Source: Corynebacterium deserti GIMN1.010
GTDB taxonomy: Bacteria > Actinomycetota > Actinomycetes > Mycobacteriales > Mycobacteriaceae
Direction: 5' to 3'
DNA length: 64,000 nt
Assembly: GCF_001277995.1 (NCBI RefSeq)
Contig: NZ_CP009220.1
Span: 620,001-684,000, forward strand
In this document: one piece after another, positions 55,575 to 63,524 of the stretch
Numbering within the stretch: the first letter of the stretch is position 1
Layout: each line of letters begins with the position of its first letter
Translations under genes and position numbers: made by a program
Notes under the pieces: model-generated
Databases searched by the model: none
What the model was told of the DNA's origin: nothing
The model's input: the letters and a program-made list of their open reading frames with translations, nothing else

Positions 55575-56239
55575 TTAGGGTTCCTGAGATTCCCGTTGGC
55601 TGCGGATCTGGGTGAAGACCACCTCGATGTGATCGCGGACGAGGGTTTTGGCATCGTCAAAAGCCCCGTCGGCAAGCGCGGTGCTGAGTTCCACGTGCTC
55701 GTGCCCGACGGTCTTTAGGTAGGTGGGGTTACTTTTCCTCGTTGCCAGCAGCAAGGTGAGCTGGGCGCGCAATTTCCGCCAGATTTTGAGCAGCCGTTTA
55801 TTGTTTGTGGGGCGGAAGATGGCTTCATCAAAATCGAGATCTGCATTGGTGACATCCAGGCGATTGTCCACGTGGTGGGCGTGGGTGTCAATAACCTCGG
55901 CAAGTCGGTGAAGTTCCGCCACAACGTCCTCGGAGACTTTCCCTGCAAGGGATCGAATGGCCAGGGGGTCGAGGGACAAGCGAAGATCAAAAAGCTCGTC
56001 GAGGTCGTGGTCGTCGAGCTTGATAACGCGTGAGCCTCGGTGCCAAATGGTTTCTACCAGTCCTTCTTGTTCTAGTTGCGCGATCACGGCACGCACGGGA
56101 CCTCGGCTAACCCCCAAAGCTGCAGCCAACGCAACTTCATTGAGGCGTTCTCCGGGTTTGAGCTCTCCCTCAAAATGCTGGTGCGAATTTTTGCAACGAC
56201 CTCATCGGTGAGTCCGCGTCGATTAAGCGAAGTAACCAC
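55575..56239 (-). pseudogene. GntR/FCD-family regulator broken by a one-base frameshift
   Basis: Start GTG 56239 has GGAGGAG about nine bases upstream and encodes VVTSLNRRGLTDEVVAKIRTSIL. The rest of the winged helix (EGELKPGERLNEVALAAALGVSRGPVRAVIAQLEQEGLV) is in another frame, and the two join if one G is restored near 56170. The FCD effector domain (DLRLSDPL-like [18 protein letters not shown] ... DLDFDEAIFRPTNNKRLLKIWRKLR) is open to the stop at 55575. As read, only the C-terminal 184 codons are open. A sequencing error is the alternative. The gene separates metX from metY. Confidence 0.82.
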
Positions 56240-56314
56240 TTTCTACGTCTCCTCCACGACTCGGCTCCGATGACACCAGCACTATTGAATGAGCAAAGTT
56301 GTATCAAGTACAAG

Positions 56315-56360
56315 AAACTCCCTGTGCACGTAGTCAGATGCCAACATACACAGGGAGTTT
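56315..56360 (-). terminator. Terminator of metY
   Basis: A 12-bp perfect stem (56315-56326 with 56349-56360), a 22-base loop, and T-rich ends on both sides. It is 24 bases beyond the metY stop. Confidence 0.75.
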
Positions 56361-56383
56361 TATTGCGGAGATACTAGCGGCAA

Positions 56384-57697
56384 TTAGATTGCTGCGAAGC
56401 CTGCCTCAAGGTCAGCGATGATGTCATCGATGGTTTCGATGCCAACGGACAGGCGGATGGTGGACTGGGTGATACCAGCGCGTGCCAGACCAGCTTCATC
56501 AGACTGGGAGTGGGTGGTGGTTGCTGGGTGAACCACTAGGGAGCGAACGTCACCGATGTTGGCCAGGTTAGAGTGCAGCTTGAGTGCGTCGATAAAAGCC
56601 CAAGCTTCGTCCTTGCCGCCCTTGATCTCGAAGGTCAGGACCGATCCGGTGTACTTGAGACCCAGCTTTTCCTTGGTGGCATACCACGGGGAATCTTTCA
56701 GGCCTGCGAAGTTAACCTTTTCTACCTTCTCATGGTTGTCGAGGAATTCTGCAACCTTGATGGCGTTTTCATTGTGGCGTTCTAGGCGGAGGGGGAGAGT
56801 GTCGATGCCTTGAACGGCTGCCCATGCGTTGAATGCAGAAAGGGTGGAGCCGGTATCGCGAAGCAGACCAACGCGGGCCTTTAGGCCGAAGGCTGCTGCA
56901 CCGAGGTCGGCGTACTTCAGGCCGTGGTATGCAGGATCTGGGGTGACGAAGTAGGGAAATACTGGCTTGCCCTCGCGTTCGACGGTCCAATCAAACTGTC
57001 CGCCGTCGACAAGCACGCCGCCGAGTCCTGAGCCGTTGCCCGTGTAGAACTTGGTCAGGGATGCAACCACGATGTCTGCGCCGAGCTCGATCGGGCGCAC
57101 AAGCGCCGCGGTCGCGATGGTGTTGTCAATAATGAGTGGCACATTGTTGCGGTGTGCCACCTCGGCAACGGCAGGGATGTCCAGCACGTCTGCCTGTGGG
57201 TTGGCAAAGGTCTCGCCGAAGAATGCCTTGGTGTTGGGCTGAACTGCTGCCTGCCATGACTCAGGATCGTCCGGGTTTTCCACAAAGCTGATGTCAATGC
57301 CCAGGCGGTTTAACGTGATGAGGAATAGGGTTTCGGTGCCACCGTATAGACGGGGGGAGGTGACAATGTGGTCGCCTGCGCCCGCCAGGTTGAGGATGGC
57401 GTTGGTGGTTGCTGCCTGTCCGGAGGAGAATGCAACAGCATGAACGCCACCCTCAAGGGATGCGATGCGGTTTTCCAGAGCCTCTACGGTGGGGTTGGTG
57501 AGGCGGGAGTAAACAGGGCCGAGATCTTCCAATGCGAAGCGCTGCTTTGCGTGTTCTGCGGAATCGAAAACGAAGGCAGTGGACTGGTAAATGGGGAGGT
57601 TGCGGGCGCTTGTCTGACCGTCAACTGGCTGGCCTGCGTGGATGGAGCGGGTTTCAAATCCCCATTGGTTAGCGTTGGAATTGTCGTACTTAGGCAT
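56384..57697 (-). CDS. metY: O-acetylhomoserine sulfhydrylase
   Basis: PLP enzyme that makes homocysteine from O-acetylhomoserine and sulfide, after MetX. 437 aa from ATG 57697 (MPKYDNSNANQWGFETRSIHAGQ). Lys216 in SLTKFYTGNGSG binds PLP. PVYSRLTNPT and SSGQAATTNAILNL are Cys/Met-metabolism family marks. A longer frame to 57742 crosses the McbR region and is rejected. RBS AAAGGA lies ten bases upstream. Confidence 0.97.
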   Translation of the reverse strand: MPKYDNSNANQWGFETRSIHAGQPVDGQTSARNLPIYQSTAFVFDSAEHAKQRFALEDLGPVYSRLTNPTVEALENRIASLEGGVHAVAFSSGQAATTNAILNLAGAGDHIVTSPRLYGGTETLFLITLNRLGIDISFVENPDDPESWQAAVQPNTKAFFGETFANPQADVLDIPAVAEVAHRNNVPLIIDNTIATAALVRPIELGADIVVASLTKFYTGNGSGLGGVLVDGGQFDWTVEREGKPVFPYFVTPDPAYHGLKYADLGAAAFGLKARVGLLRDTGSTLSAFNAWAAVQGIDTLPLRLERHNENAIKVAEFLDNHEKVEKVNFAGLKDSPWYATKEKLGLKYTGSVLTFEIKGGKDEAWAFIDALKLHSNLANIGDVRSLVVHPATTTHSQSDEAGLARAGITQSTIRLSVGIETIDDIIADLEAGFAAI

Positions 57698-58148
57698 GTT
57701 CTCGAAGTCCTTTAATGGTTGGAAAATGATTCTCCCACCCACCGTACTGAACAGATCGGTCTATCGCAATAGACTAAGCGGTATAAATTCTTCACCATAC
57801 CCTGGTAGATGGCGGGCCGCCCAGAAGGGCCGGGTGGTTCTCCACGTTTCCCCTAGGAAACTACCACGTATGTGGGGGTGAAAACGATTGCGACCACATA
57901 ACCCTAACATCGCTGGTAAACGCGAAACCTACCACTTCCAGCAAGGGGTGTGACTAACCCCGATAGAAATGCGTGTGGTGGTATAAATCATTGCTCAATG
58001 CTAGTTTTTCTCTGATAATCCATTGAAAATTTCAGGGAACAAGTGCGTAACCTGCACGTTTTCTTCTGATGACCTGAGATGTGGCATCGATGCTTACCCG
58101 CTTCGCCACACTTTCCCTTTTTCAATCAAAGCGAAAGCACTAACTACA
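57698..58148. other. metY-cstA divergent intergenic region
   Basis: About 450 bases with the metY McbR box near one end. Further in are a GC-rich hairpin-like stretch near 57810-57838 and an inverted repeat GTTTCC-N4-GGAAAC (57846-57861). The cstA leader is long. No gene or known riboswitch is recognised. An open frame from 58023 joins cstA but carries Cys-rich, non-family sequence. Confidence 0.45.
57748..57763 (-). promoter_or_regulatory. McbR box upstream of metY
   Basis: On the minus strand TAGAC-CGATCT-GTTCA; the first half is perfect, the second three of five. Next to it GTCTA-TCGCAA-TAGAC (57759-57774) is a second inverted repeat of the same half-sites in the opposite order. Confidence 0.68.
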
Positions 58149-60428
58149 GTGACGATCAAACAATCCGACAGTACCCATGACGGGGATCTGGTACGCAGCA
58201 GTGCCACCGATCTTCCCGTTGGTGTGAAAAAGTCCCCGAAAATGTCACCGACCGCGCGAGTCGCGCTCTTAGTCTTCGGCGTTCTTGCAGCCGTTGGTTG
58301 GGGTGCAATTGCATTCTCCCGTGGTGAAACCATCAACTCCGTCTGGCTTGTTTTGGCAGCCGTCGGTTCCTACATCATTGCCTTTACGTTCTATGCCCGC
58401 CTGATCGAATACAAGGTGGTCAAGCCTAAGGATCAGCGAGCAACACCAGCTGAGTACGTCAATGACGGTAAAGACTTCGTCCCAACCGACCGTCGCGTGC
58501 TTTTTGGCCACCACTTCGCAGCTATCGCAGGTGCAGGTCCACTGGTTGGTCCTGTAATGGCAGCTCAGATGGGCTACCTCCCAGGTACCTTGTGGATCAT
58601 TCTCGGCGTGATCTTCGCTGGTGCTGTCCAGGACTACCTTGTGCTGTGGGTCTCCACCCGCCGCCGTGGTCGCTCGCTTGGCCAGATGGTCCGCGATGAA
58701 ATGGGCACCGTCGGTGGTTTTGCCGGCATCTTGGCCACCATCTCCATCATGATCATCATCATTGCCGTTTTGGCACTGATCGTGGTTAACGCACTGGCTG
58801 ATTCCCCGTGGGGCGTTTTCTCCATCACCATGACCATCCCCATCGCGCTGTTCATGGGCGTGTACCTGCGCTACCTGCGTCCAGGCCGCGTCACTGAAGT
58901 GTCCATCATTGGCGTTGCGCTCCTGCTGCTGGCAATCGTTGCCGGTGGCTGGGTTGCCGAAACCGAGTGGGGAGTGGAGTGGTTCACCTGGTCCAAGACC
59001 ACCTTGGCGCTCGCCCTGATCGGTTACGGAATCATGGCTGCGATTTTGCCAGTGTGGCTGTTGCTCGCGCCGCGCGACTACCTGTCTACCTTCATGAAGA
59101 TCGGCGTCATCGGATTGCTTGCCGTGGGTATCCTTTTCGCCCGCCCAGAGGTGCAGATGCCATCTGTCACCTCATTCGCGGTGGAAGGAAACGGGCCGGT
59201 CTTCTCTGGAAGTCTGTTCCCATTCCTGTTCATCACGATCGCTTGTGGTGCACTGTCTGGTTTCCACGCGCTGATTTCTTCTGGAACCACGCCAAAGCTT
59301 GTGGAGAAGGAATCCCAAATGCGCATGCTCGGCTACGGCGGCATGTTGATGGAATCTTTCGTGGCGATGATGGCACTTATCACCGCCGTCATCTTGGACC
59401 GCCACCTCTACTTCTCCATGAACGCACCGCTGGCGTTGACTGGTGGAGATCCAGAAACCGCAGCGACTTGGGTGAACTCCATTGGCCTCTCCGGTGCCGA
59501 TGTCACCCCAGAACAGCTCGCAGCAGCAGCTGAAGGCGTGGGCGAATCCACCATCATTTCCCGTACCGGTGGCGCACCAACTTTGGCGTTCGGTATGTCT
59601 GAAATCCTGGCCGGTTTTATTGGTGGGGCAGGCATGAAGGCATTCTGGTACCACTTCGCGATCATGTTTGAGGCTCTTTTCATCCTCACCACCGTCGACG
59701 CAGGTACCCGTGTTGCTCGCTTCATGATGACCGACACCCTCGGCAACGTTCCTGGTCTGCGCCGCTTCAAGGATCCAACATGGACCGTAGGTAACTGGAT
59801 TTCAACCATCTTCGTATGTGCACTGTGGGGCGCGATCTTGCTCATGGGCGTGACCGATCCACTGGGTGGCATCAACGTGCTATTCCCACTGTTCGGTATT
59901 GCTAACCAGCTGCTCGCCGCCATTGCGCTGTCGTTGATCCTGGTTGTTGTGGTGAAGAAGGGCCTCTACAAGTGGGCCTGGATCCCAGGAATCCCATTGG
60001 CATGGGACCTCATTGTCACCATGACTGCCTCCTTCCAAAAGATCTTCCACTCTGATCCAGCTATTGGCTACTGGGCACAAAACGCTCGCTTCCGCCAGGC
60101 TAAGGCAGATGGCCTCACCGAGTTCGGCGCAGCCGGAACACCTGAAGCTATCGACGCCGTCATCCGCAACACGTTCATCCAGGGCATCTTGTCCATCCTT
60201 TTCGCGGTGTTGGTTCTCGTCGTCGTCGGCGCAGCGATTGCGATGTGCGCAAAGTCCATCAAGGCACGTTCTGCAGGAACCCCACTTGAAACCAGCGAAG
60301 AGCCAGACACTGAGTCCAACTTCTTCGCACCAACCGGCTTCCTCGCCTCCAAGCGGGACAAGGAAGTCCAAGCTATGTGGGACGAGCGTTACCCCGATGG
60401 CACACCAATTTCCTCGGGCGCACATTAA
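58149..60428 (+). CDS. cstA: Carbon starvation protein CstA (pyruvate/peptide transporter family)
   Basis: Inner-membrane transporter, 759 aa with about 17 hydrophobic helices. Family marks are FGHHFAAIAGAGPLVGPVMAAQMGYLPGTLWIILGVIFAGAVQDYLVL, SSGTTPKLVEKESQMRMLGYGGMLMESFVAMMALI and TTVDAGTRVARFMMTD. CstA proteins take up pyruvate or peptides under carbon limitation. GTG 58149 was chosen since the sequence before it (from 58023) is not family-like; the RBS is weak. The small ybdD-like gene follows at ten bases. Confidence 0.94.
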   Translation: MTIKQSDSTHDGDLVRSSATDLPVGVKKSPKMSPTARVALLVFGVLAAVGWGAIAFSRGETINSVWLVLAAVGSYIIAFTFYARLIEYKVVKPKDQRATPAEYVNDGKDFVPTDRRVLFGHHFAAIAGAGPLVGPVMAAQMGYLPGTLWIILGVIFAGAVQDYLVLWVSTRRRGRSLGQMVRDEMGTVGGFAGILATISIMIIIIAVLALIVVNALADSPWGVFSITMTIPIALFMGVYLRYLRPGRVTEVSIIGVALLLLAIVAGGWVAETEWGVEWFTWSKTTLALALIGYGIMAAILPVWLLLAPRDYLSTFMKIGVIGLLAVGILFARPEVQMPSVTSFAVEGNGPVFSGSLFPFLFITIACGALSGFHALISSGTTPKLVEKESQMRMLGYGGMLMESFVAMMALITAVILDRHLYFSMNAPLALTGGDPETAATWVNSIGLSGADVTPEQLAAAAEGVGESTIISRTGGAPTLAFGMSEILAGFIGGAGMKAFWYHFAIMFEALFILTTVDAGTRVARFMMTDTLGNVPGLRRFKDPTWTVGNWISTIFVCALWGAILLMGVTDPLGGINVLFPLFGIANQLLAAIALSLILVVVVKKGLYKWAWIPGIPLAWDLIVTMTASFQKIFHSDPAIGYWAQNARFRQAKADGLTEFGAAGTPEAIDAVIRNTFIQGILSILFAVLVLVVVGAAIAMCAKSIKARSAGTPLETSEEPDTESNFFAPTGFLASKRDKEVQAMWDERYPDGTPISSGAH

Positions 60429-60438
60429 GGTTTGACCC

Positions 60439-60651
60439 ATGACATATGTTGCAGATTTCTCCCGAACGCTGCTGAAGCTGCCACGCGCCATTTGGTGGTA
60501 CCTCACCGAGCTCATGGGTGATACCGCATATGCCAAGTATGTGGCGCATCTTAGAGCTCATCATCCAGACAAAGACGTTCCCACTGAACGCGAATACTGG
60601 CGAGCTCGCTACGCCGAGCAGGACGCAAACCCCGGCGCCCGCTGCTGCTAG
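60439..60651 (+). CDS. YbdD/YjiX-family small protein (CstA partner)
   Basis: 70 aa: LPRAIWWYLTELMGDTAYAKYVAHLRAHHPDKDVPTEREYWRARYAEQDANPGARCC, matching the YbdD/YjiX (DUF466) family with GD-AY-Y and P-E-YWR-RY. It always accompanies CstA-type transporters and is needed for uptake in some. It begins ten bases after cstA. Confidence 0.93.
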   Translation: MTYVADFSRTLLKLPRAIWWYLTELMGDTAYAKYVAHLRAHHPDKDVPTEREYWRARYAEQDANPGARCC

Positions 60652-60672
60652 CGGTTGATCGGAAAGGCCCGT

Positions 60673-60675
60673 GCC
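60673..60675 (+). repeat. IS target duplication GCC (left)
   Basis: GCC directly before the left inverted repeat, matched by GCC at 62048-62050 directly after the right one. A 3-bp duplication is usual for IS3-family elements. Confidence 0.75.
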
Positions 60676-60709
60676 TGAACTGCGCCCCGTTTTCCGGACT
60701 GGGTTAATT

Positions 60710-61522
60710 CTAAATGGTGTGGGTCTTTGCAAGGGTCTGGTTCCGATAGTGCATCGGGGCCAGACCCTTGAATTGTTCCTGTAGTCGGGTCGTGTTGTAC
60801 CACAGGATGTAATCATCAATAGCTTGGCAGAACTCGTCGACGCTGCTGAAGGAAACACCGTGGTACATCTCAGATTTCAAGTGACCGAAGAAATTCTCCA
60901 TCACTGAGTTGTCATAGCAATTTCCTTTCCGCGACATTGACTGCACGCCACCAATGTTTGTAATCAGGTTGCGCCAGCTGGTGTGCTGGTACTGGAAGCC
61001 TTGGTCGGTGTGCACAATGAGTCCTTCAGCCGGGCTGAACAGGGCAATGGCATCGGATAACGATCTTGATGTGAACTTGGTATTCGGTGATGTAGACAGC
61101 GTATGAGCCAAGATTGTTCGGTCACATAGATCCATAATCGGCGACAAGTAGACCTTGGTGCCTGCGACTCGGAACTCGGTGACGTCGCTAACCCACGCTT
61201 TATTCGGTGCACTTTGCTCGAAGTTGCGGTCAAGCACGTTATCGGCAATGTGGCTAATAGCTCCGCGGTAGGAGTTGTACTTCTTACGCCTGATTTTCGA
61301 TACTAATCCCAGCTGTCGCATCAGTTTGCGGACCAATTTCTTATTGACGATCTCATTGTCGTTGCGTAAAGCACGCCATACACGGCGGTAACCATACGTG
61401 GCGTTGGAGTTGTTAAAGATCTTCGTTATCAGTTCCTTCAGATGGGCATATTTGTCCGGTTCATTAAGACGACGCTGATGCTCGAAGAAGGTCGATCTGG
61501 ACAGGCCAGATACGGTGATCAA
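60710..61522 (-). CDS. IS3-family transposase OrfB (DDE integrase domain)
   Basis: 270 aa in the open frame. HTH_21 part YGYRRVWRALRNDNEIVNKKLVRKLMRQLGL, then the rve catalytic domain with D in WVSDVTEF, D in VHTDQGFQYQ, and E in NCYDNSVMENFFGHLKSE. The family normally makes OrfAB by a -1 shift: the frame extends upstream of this ATG (IAGLQGSATRLKVEAIITLKSDHRLDDLITVSG) to the A7 run at 61603-61609. Confidence 0.93.
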   Translation of the reverse strand: MITVSGLSRSTFFEHQRRLNEPDKYAHLKELITKIFNNSNATYGYRRVWRALRNDNEIVNKKLVRKLMRQLGLVSKIRRKKYNSYRGAISHIADNVLDRNFEQSAPNKAWVSDVTEFRVAGTKVYLSPIMDLCDRTILAHTLSTSPNTKFTSRSLSDAIALFSPAEGLIVHTDQGFQYQHTSWRNLITNIGGVQSMSRKGNCYDNSVMENFFGHLKSEMYHGVSFSSVDEFCQAIDDYILWYNTTRLQEQFKGLAPMHYRNQTLAKTHTI

Positions 61523-61602
61523 GTCATCGAGGCGGTGGTCAGACTTAAGGGTGATGATGGCTTCGACTTTTAGCCTCGTCGCTGATCCCTGAAGTCCCGC
61601 AA

Positions 61603-61609
61603 TTTTTTT
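61603..61609 (-). promoter_or_regulatory. A7 slippery site for -1 frameshifting in the IS
   Basis: On the minus strand CTA-AAA-AAA-TTG. Reading ELAYLKK in one frame and slipping back one base enters the orfB frame (IAGLQGSATRLKVEAII). Confidence 0.65.
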
Positions 61610-61621
61610 AGGTACGCCAAT

Positions 61622-61987
61622 TCAGCCTTGAGGCCTGCCCTTCGGCTTCGGCCGTAGTGCATCAATACCATCCTTGTTGGCCTCCCACACCCAATGACTA
61701 ATCAGGTCAGGCGAGGACAAGCCGAATTCCTCGGCAAGATCGGACTTGGTCTCGCCGGCTTTATGGCGGCGAAGGATCTCCATCTTGGTGTCGAAGGAGT
61801 ACTGTTTCCTCGTTGGCTTGCTCACAAGACAAAGTCTGCCATGTAAACGGAACCGACCCTCGAGCCTTCGAACCTGGCCCCGCTTGACCCCGAGACGATT
61901 AGCCACCGCTCTAGCGCCATAGCCCTGCTCAAATAGTTCCACTGCTTGTTCACGCTGAGCCTGGCTCAGCTTGCTGCGTGGATGCAT
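61622..61987 (-). pseudogene. IS3-family OrfA with a frameshifted end
   Basis: About 121 aa helix-turn-helix protein (LSQAQREQAVELFEQGYGARAVANRLGVKRGQVRRLEGRF and SFDTKMEILRRHKAGETKSDLAEEFGLSSPDLISHWV). It stops at GRPQG-TGA. The expected coiled-coil tail (LKAELAYLKKLRDFRDQRR) continues in the +1 frame just after, so a one-base insertion or two-base deletion has probably occurred near 61625-61650. As a result the A7 slip site lies beyond the stop. Confidence 0.75.
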
Positions 61988-62047
61988 AGAAAAACTCCCC
62001 ATAATCTGGTTTCTGATTTCTCAGTCCGGATTATGGGGAGCAGTTCA

Positions 62048-62050
62048 GCC
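62048..62050 (+). repeat. IS target duplication GCC (right)
   Basis: GCC directly after the right inverted repeat, equal to the left copy at 60673-60675. Confidence 0.75.
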
Positions 62051-62064
62051 TCACGGGCTTTTTT

Positions 62065-62076
62065 GCTTATCGACGC
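62065..62076 (-). repeat. Near-exact copy of dispersed 13-mer (intergenic)
   Basis: Twelve of thirteen bases (GCTTATCGACGC), directly after the T tail of the split terminator. The only copy outside a gene. Confidence 0.5.
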
Positions 62077-62090
62077 TTTCTTACATCCGT

Positions 62091-62393
62091 CTATTGATGA
62101 TGGAAAACCCTATGCGCTAAAACACTTTTCTGACTGCCCGGAACAACATGCTCCGCCACAGCTTTACGCCACTGCTTAAAGTGCGGTGCATTGCGATGAT
62201 CTTCTACCGCGTCGCGATCGTCATAGAGTTCAAAGAACATGAAATGGTGATCATCATCAATATCTTGGGAAACATCAAAGTAGTGGCATCCGGGCTCATC
62301 AGTGAAGCTGCGCTCAGCATTCGTCTTGATCGCGTCGAGGAAATTCTCCAAGTGTCCAGGTTTCACTTGTAGATTTACGGTGAGTGAAAGCAT
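62091..62393 (-). CDS. Antibiotic-biosynthesis-monooxygenase (ABM) fold protein
   Basis: 100 aa ferredoxin-like dimeric barrel: LSLTVNLQVKPGHLENFLDAIKTNAERSFTDEPGCHYFDVSQDIDDDHHFMFFELYDDRDAVEDHRNAPHFKQW. The EPGC..FDV, FELY and H-F-W pattern is that of ABM/YgiN/LsrG proteins. AAGGAGA is about seven bases before the ATG. It is 11 bases downstream of the Ldh2 gene and so probably in its operon. Substrate unknown. Confidence 0.9.
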   Translation of the reverse strand: MLSLTVNLQVKPGHLENFLDAIKTNAERSFTDEPGCHYFDVSQDIDDDHHFMFFELYDDRDAVEDHRNAPHFKQWRKAVAEHVVPGSQKSVLAHRVFHHQ

Positions 62394-62404
62394 GAGTAGT
62401 CTCC

Positions 62405-63442
62405 TTAGTTAGCTAGCCCTTGAAGTTCTTCCCACGTTTTTGCAGGAAGCGGGATACCGTCACGAAGATGCGCGCGATGCGCCCGATCTTCCAGTTCGCC
62501 GGGATAGAAGATCTCCTCAAACCCCTGCGCTTTCGGAGTGGATTTCACCTCATCGACCAGGTCGCTTAGTGCGTCCTCGAAATCTGTGGGATCGCGAAAT
62601 GCCGCGACATCTAGCGCAATGAACAGATGTCCCGCACCACCTCTGGGGGAGGGTTCATAGGGGCCATGAACTTTTGTCCCATGCTGCGAACCCGTGAGCA
62701 CACCTGAAAGAACATCCATCATGAAACTGATGGCGTAACCCTTGTGGCCAGCCATGGGCAAGATGACGCCGTCGATAGCTTCTGAAGGGTCTGTCGTTGG
62801 TGCACCTTCACTCGTGATCGCCCACGTCTCGGGGATCTCAATGCCTTGCTGGCGAGCTTGGTAAATCTTTCCGCGAGCAACAGCTGTGTTGGCCATATCC
62901 ACAACCGCAGCACTTTCACCAAAGGGTGCGGCTATCGACCATGGATTGGTGCCTAATTTTTTCTCCCGCCCACCCCACGGAGCCATCGCAGGGGACGCGT
63001 TGGTAGTCAAGATGGAGACACACCCTTGGGCCGCTGCGCGCCGGGTGAAGTACATCGCGGTGCCAAAGTGATTGGAATTCTTTACGGCAACTGCACCAAT
63101 GCCGTGCGTTTTTGCCCTTGAAACAGCTTCTGCGCGCGCATGGTTGGTGAGAACCTGACCGATTCCGTCATTGCCGTCGATGGTGAGCACCGCGCCAAGA
63201 TCACTAATTACTCGCATGTCGTTGACTGCTTTCATCGCACCAGATTGCAATCGACGCACATACCACGGAAGACGCAGTACTCCATGGGAAAGATGTCCCC
63301 ACAGATCTGCTTGGACGAGGCTATCGGCAACAAGGTGCGCATCGTCGTTAGGGACGCCGACGGCTTCCAAAATGTGGGTCGACATCTCAATAAGTGTTGT
63401 GGCGTCGGTGATGACGTCTGTGTCCTGGGTTTCTATCAGCAT
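62405..63442 (-). CDS. Malate/L-lactate dehydrogenase family (Ldh2/YlbC type) oxidoreductase
   Basis: 345 aa NAD(P)-dependent enzyme of the Ldh2 fold: DSLVQADLWGHLSHGVLRLPWYVRRL near 44-69 (catalytic His in GHLSHG), GIGAVAVKNSNHFGTAMYFTRRAA, TNASPAMAPWGG, LGTNPWSIAAP and HKGYAISFMMDVLSGVLTG. Relatives oxidise malate, lactate, ureidoglycolate or sulfolactate; the substrate is not evident. The 36-bp palindrome at 63454-63489 lies just before the start. Confidence 0.93.
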   Translation of the reverse strand: MLIETQDTDVITDATTLIEMSTHILEAVGVPNDDAHLVADSLVQADLWGHLSHGVLRLPWYVRRLQSGAMKAVNDMRVISDLGAVLTIDGNDGIGQVLTNHARAEAVSRAKTHGIGAVAVKNSNHFGTAMYFTRRAAAQGCVSILTTNASPAMAPWGGREKKLGTNPWSIAAPFGESAAVVDMANTAVARGKIYQARQQGIEIPETWAITSEGAPTTDPSEAIDGVILPMAGHKGYAISFMMDVLSGVLTGSQHGTKVHGPYEPSPRGGAGHLFIALDVAAFRDPTDFEDALSDLVDEVKSTPKAQGFEEIFYPGELEDRAHRAHLRDGIPLPAKTWEELQGLAN

Positions 63443-63453
63443 TGCGCCCCTTT

Positions 63454-63489
63454 ACGTTATAGGTATACCTAAAGGTATACCTATAACGT
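63454..63489 (-). promoter_or_regulatory. Perfect 36-bp palindromic operator upstream of the Ldh2 gene
   Basis: Two 17-bp arms (63454-63470 and 63473-63489) that are exact reverse complements with AA between them. Each arm itself holds the palindrome AGGTATACCT, i.e. GGT-N2-ACC, the core bound by FadR-subfamily GntR proteins. The adjacent GntR/FCD gene is the natural candidate binder. It ends 12 bases from the start codon. Confidence 0.85.
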
Positions 63490-63524
63490 AGGTGTGGAGC
63501 AACTAAAGCAGAAGGGAATGGACG

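Larger units (their letters stand above)
60676..62047 (-). mobile_element. IS3-family (IS150-like) insertion sequence, 1372 bp
   Basis: Terminal inverted repeats TGAACTGC-N-CCCC-N3-N-TCCGGACTG match over about 26 bases at 60676-60701 and 62022-62047, and 3-bp GCC duplications flank them. Two ORFs on the minus strand encode an HTH protein and a DDE transposase, with an A7 slippery run between. IS1206 of C. glutamicum is of this type. The orfA end is out of frame, so this copy may not move by itself. Confidence 0.93.
60663..62062 (+). terminator. Terminator of cstA-ybdD, split by the IS
   Basis: The left arm (AAAGGCCCGTG, 60663-60673) and right arm (CACGGGCTTTTTT, about 62052-62064) would form one hairpin with a T tail if the 1372-bp element and one target copy are removed. 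The insertion point is in the loop. Confidence 0.7.

Noticed and set aside
57003..57013. CGTCGACAAGC in metY as another copy of the dispersed 13-mer
   Set aside because: Only 11 bases match, and it encodes the conserved GGVLVDGG of the enzyme, so ordinary coding constraint explains it.
58023..58148. 42-codon N-terminal extension of cstA
   Set aside because: It encodes a Cys-rich, charged stretch unlike CstA N-termini; GTG 58149 starts the sequence that leads into the first helix.
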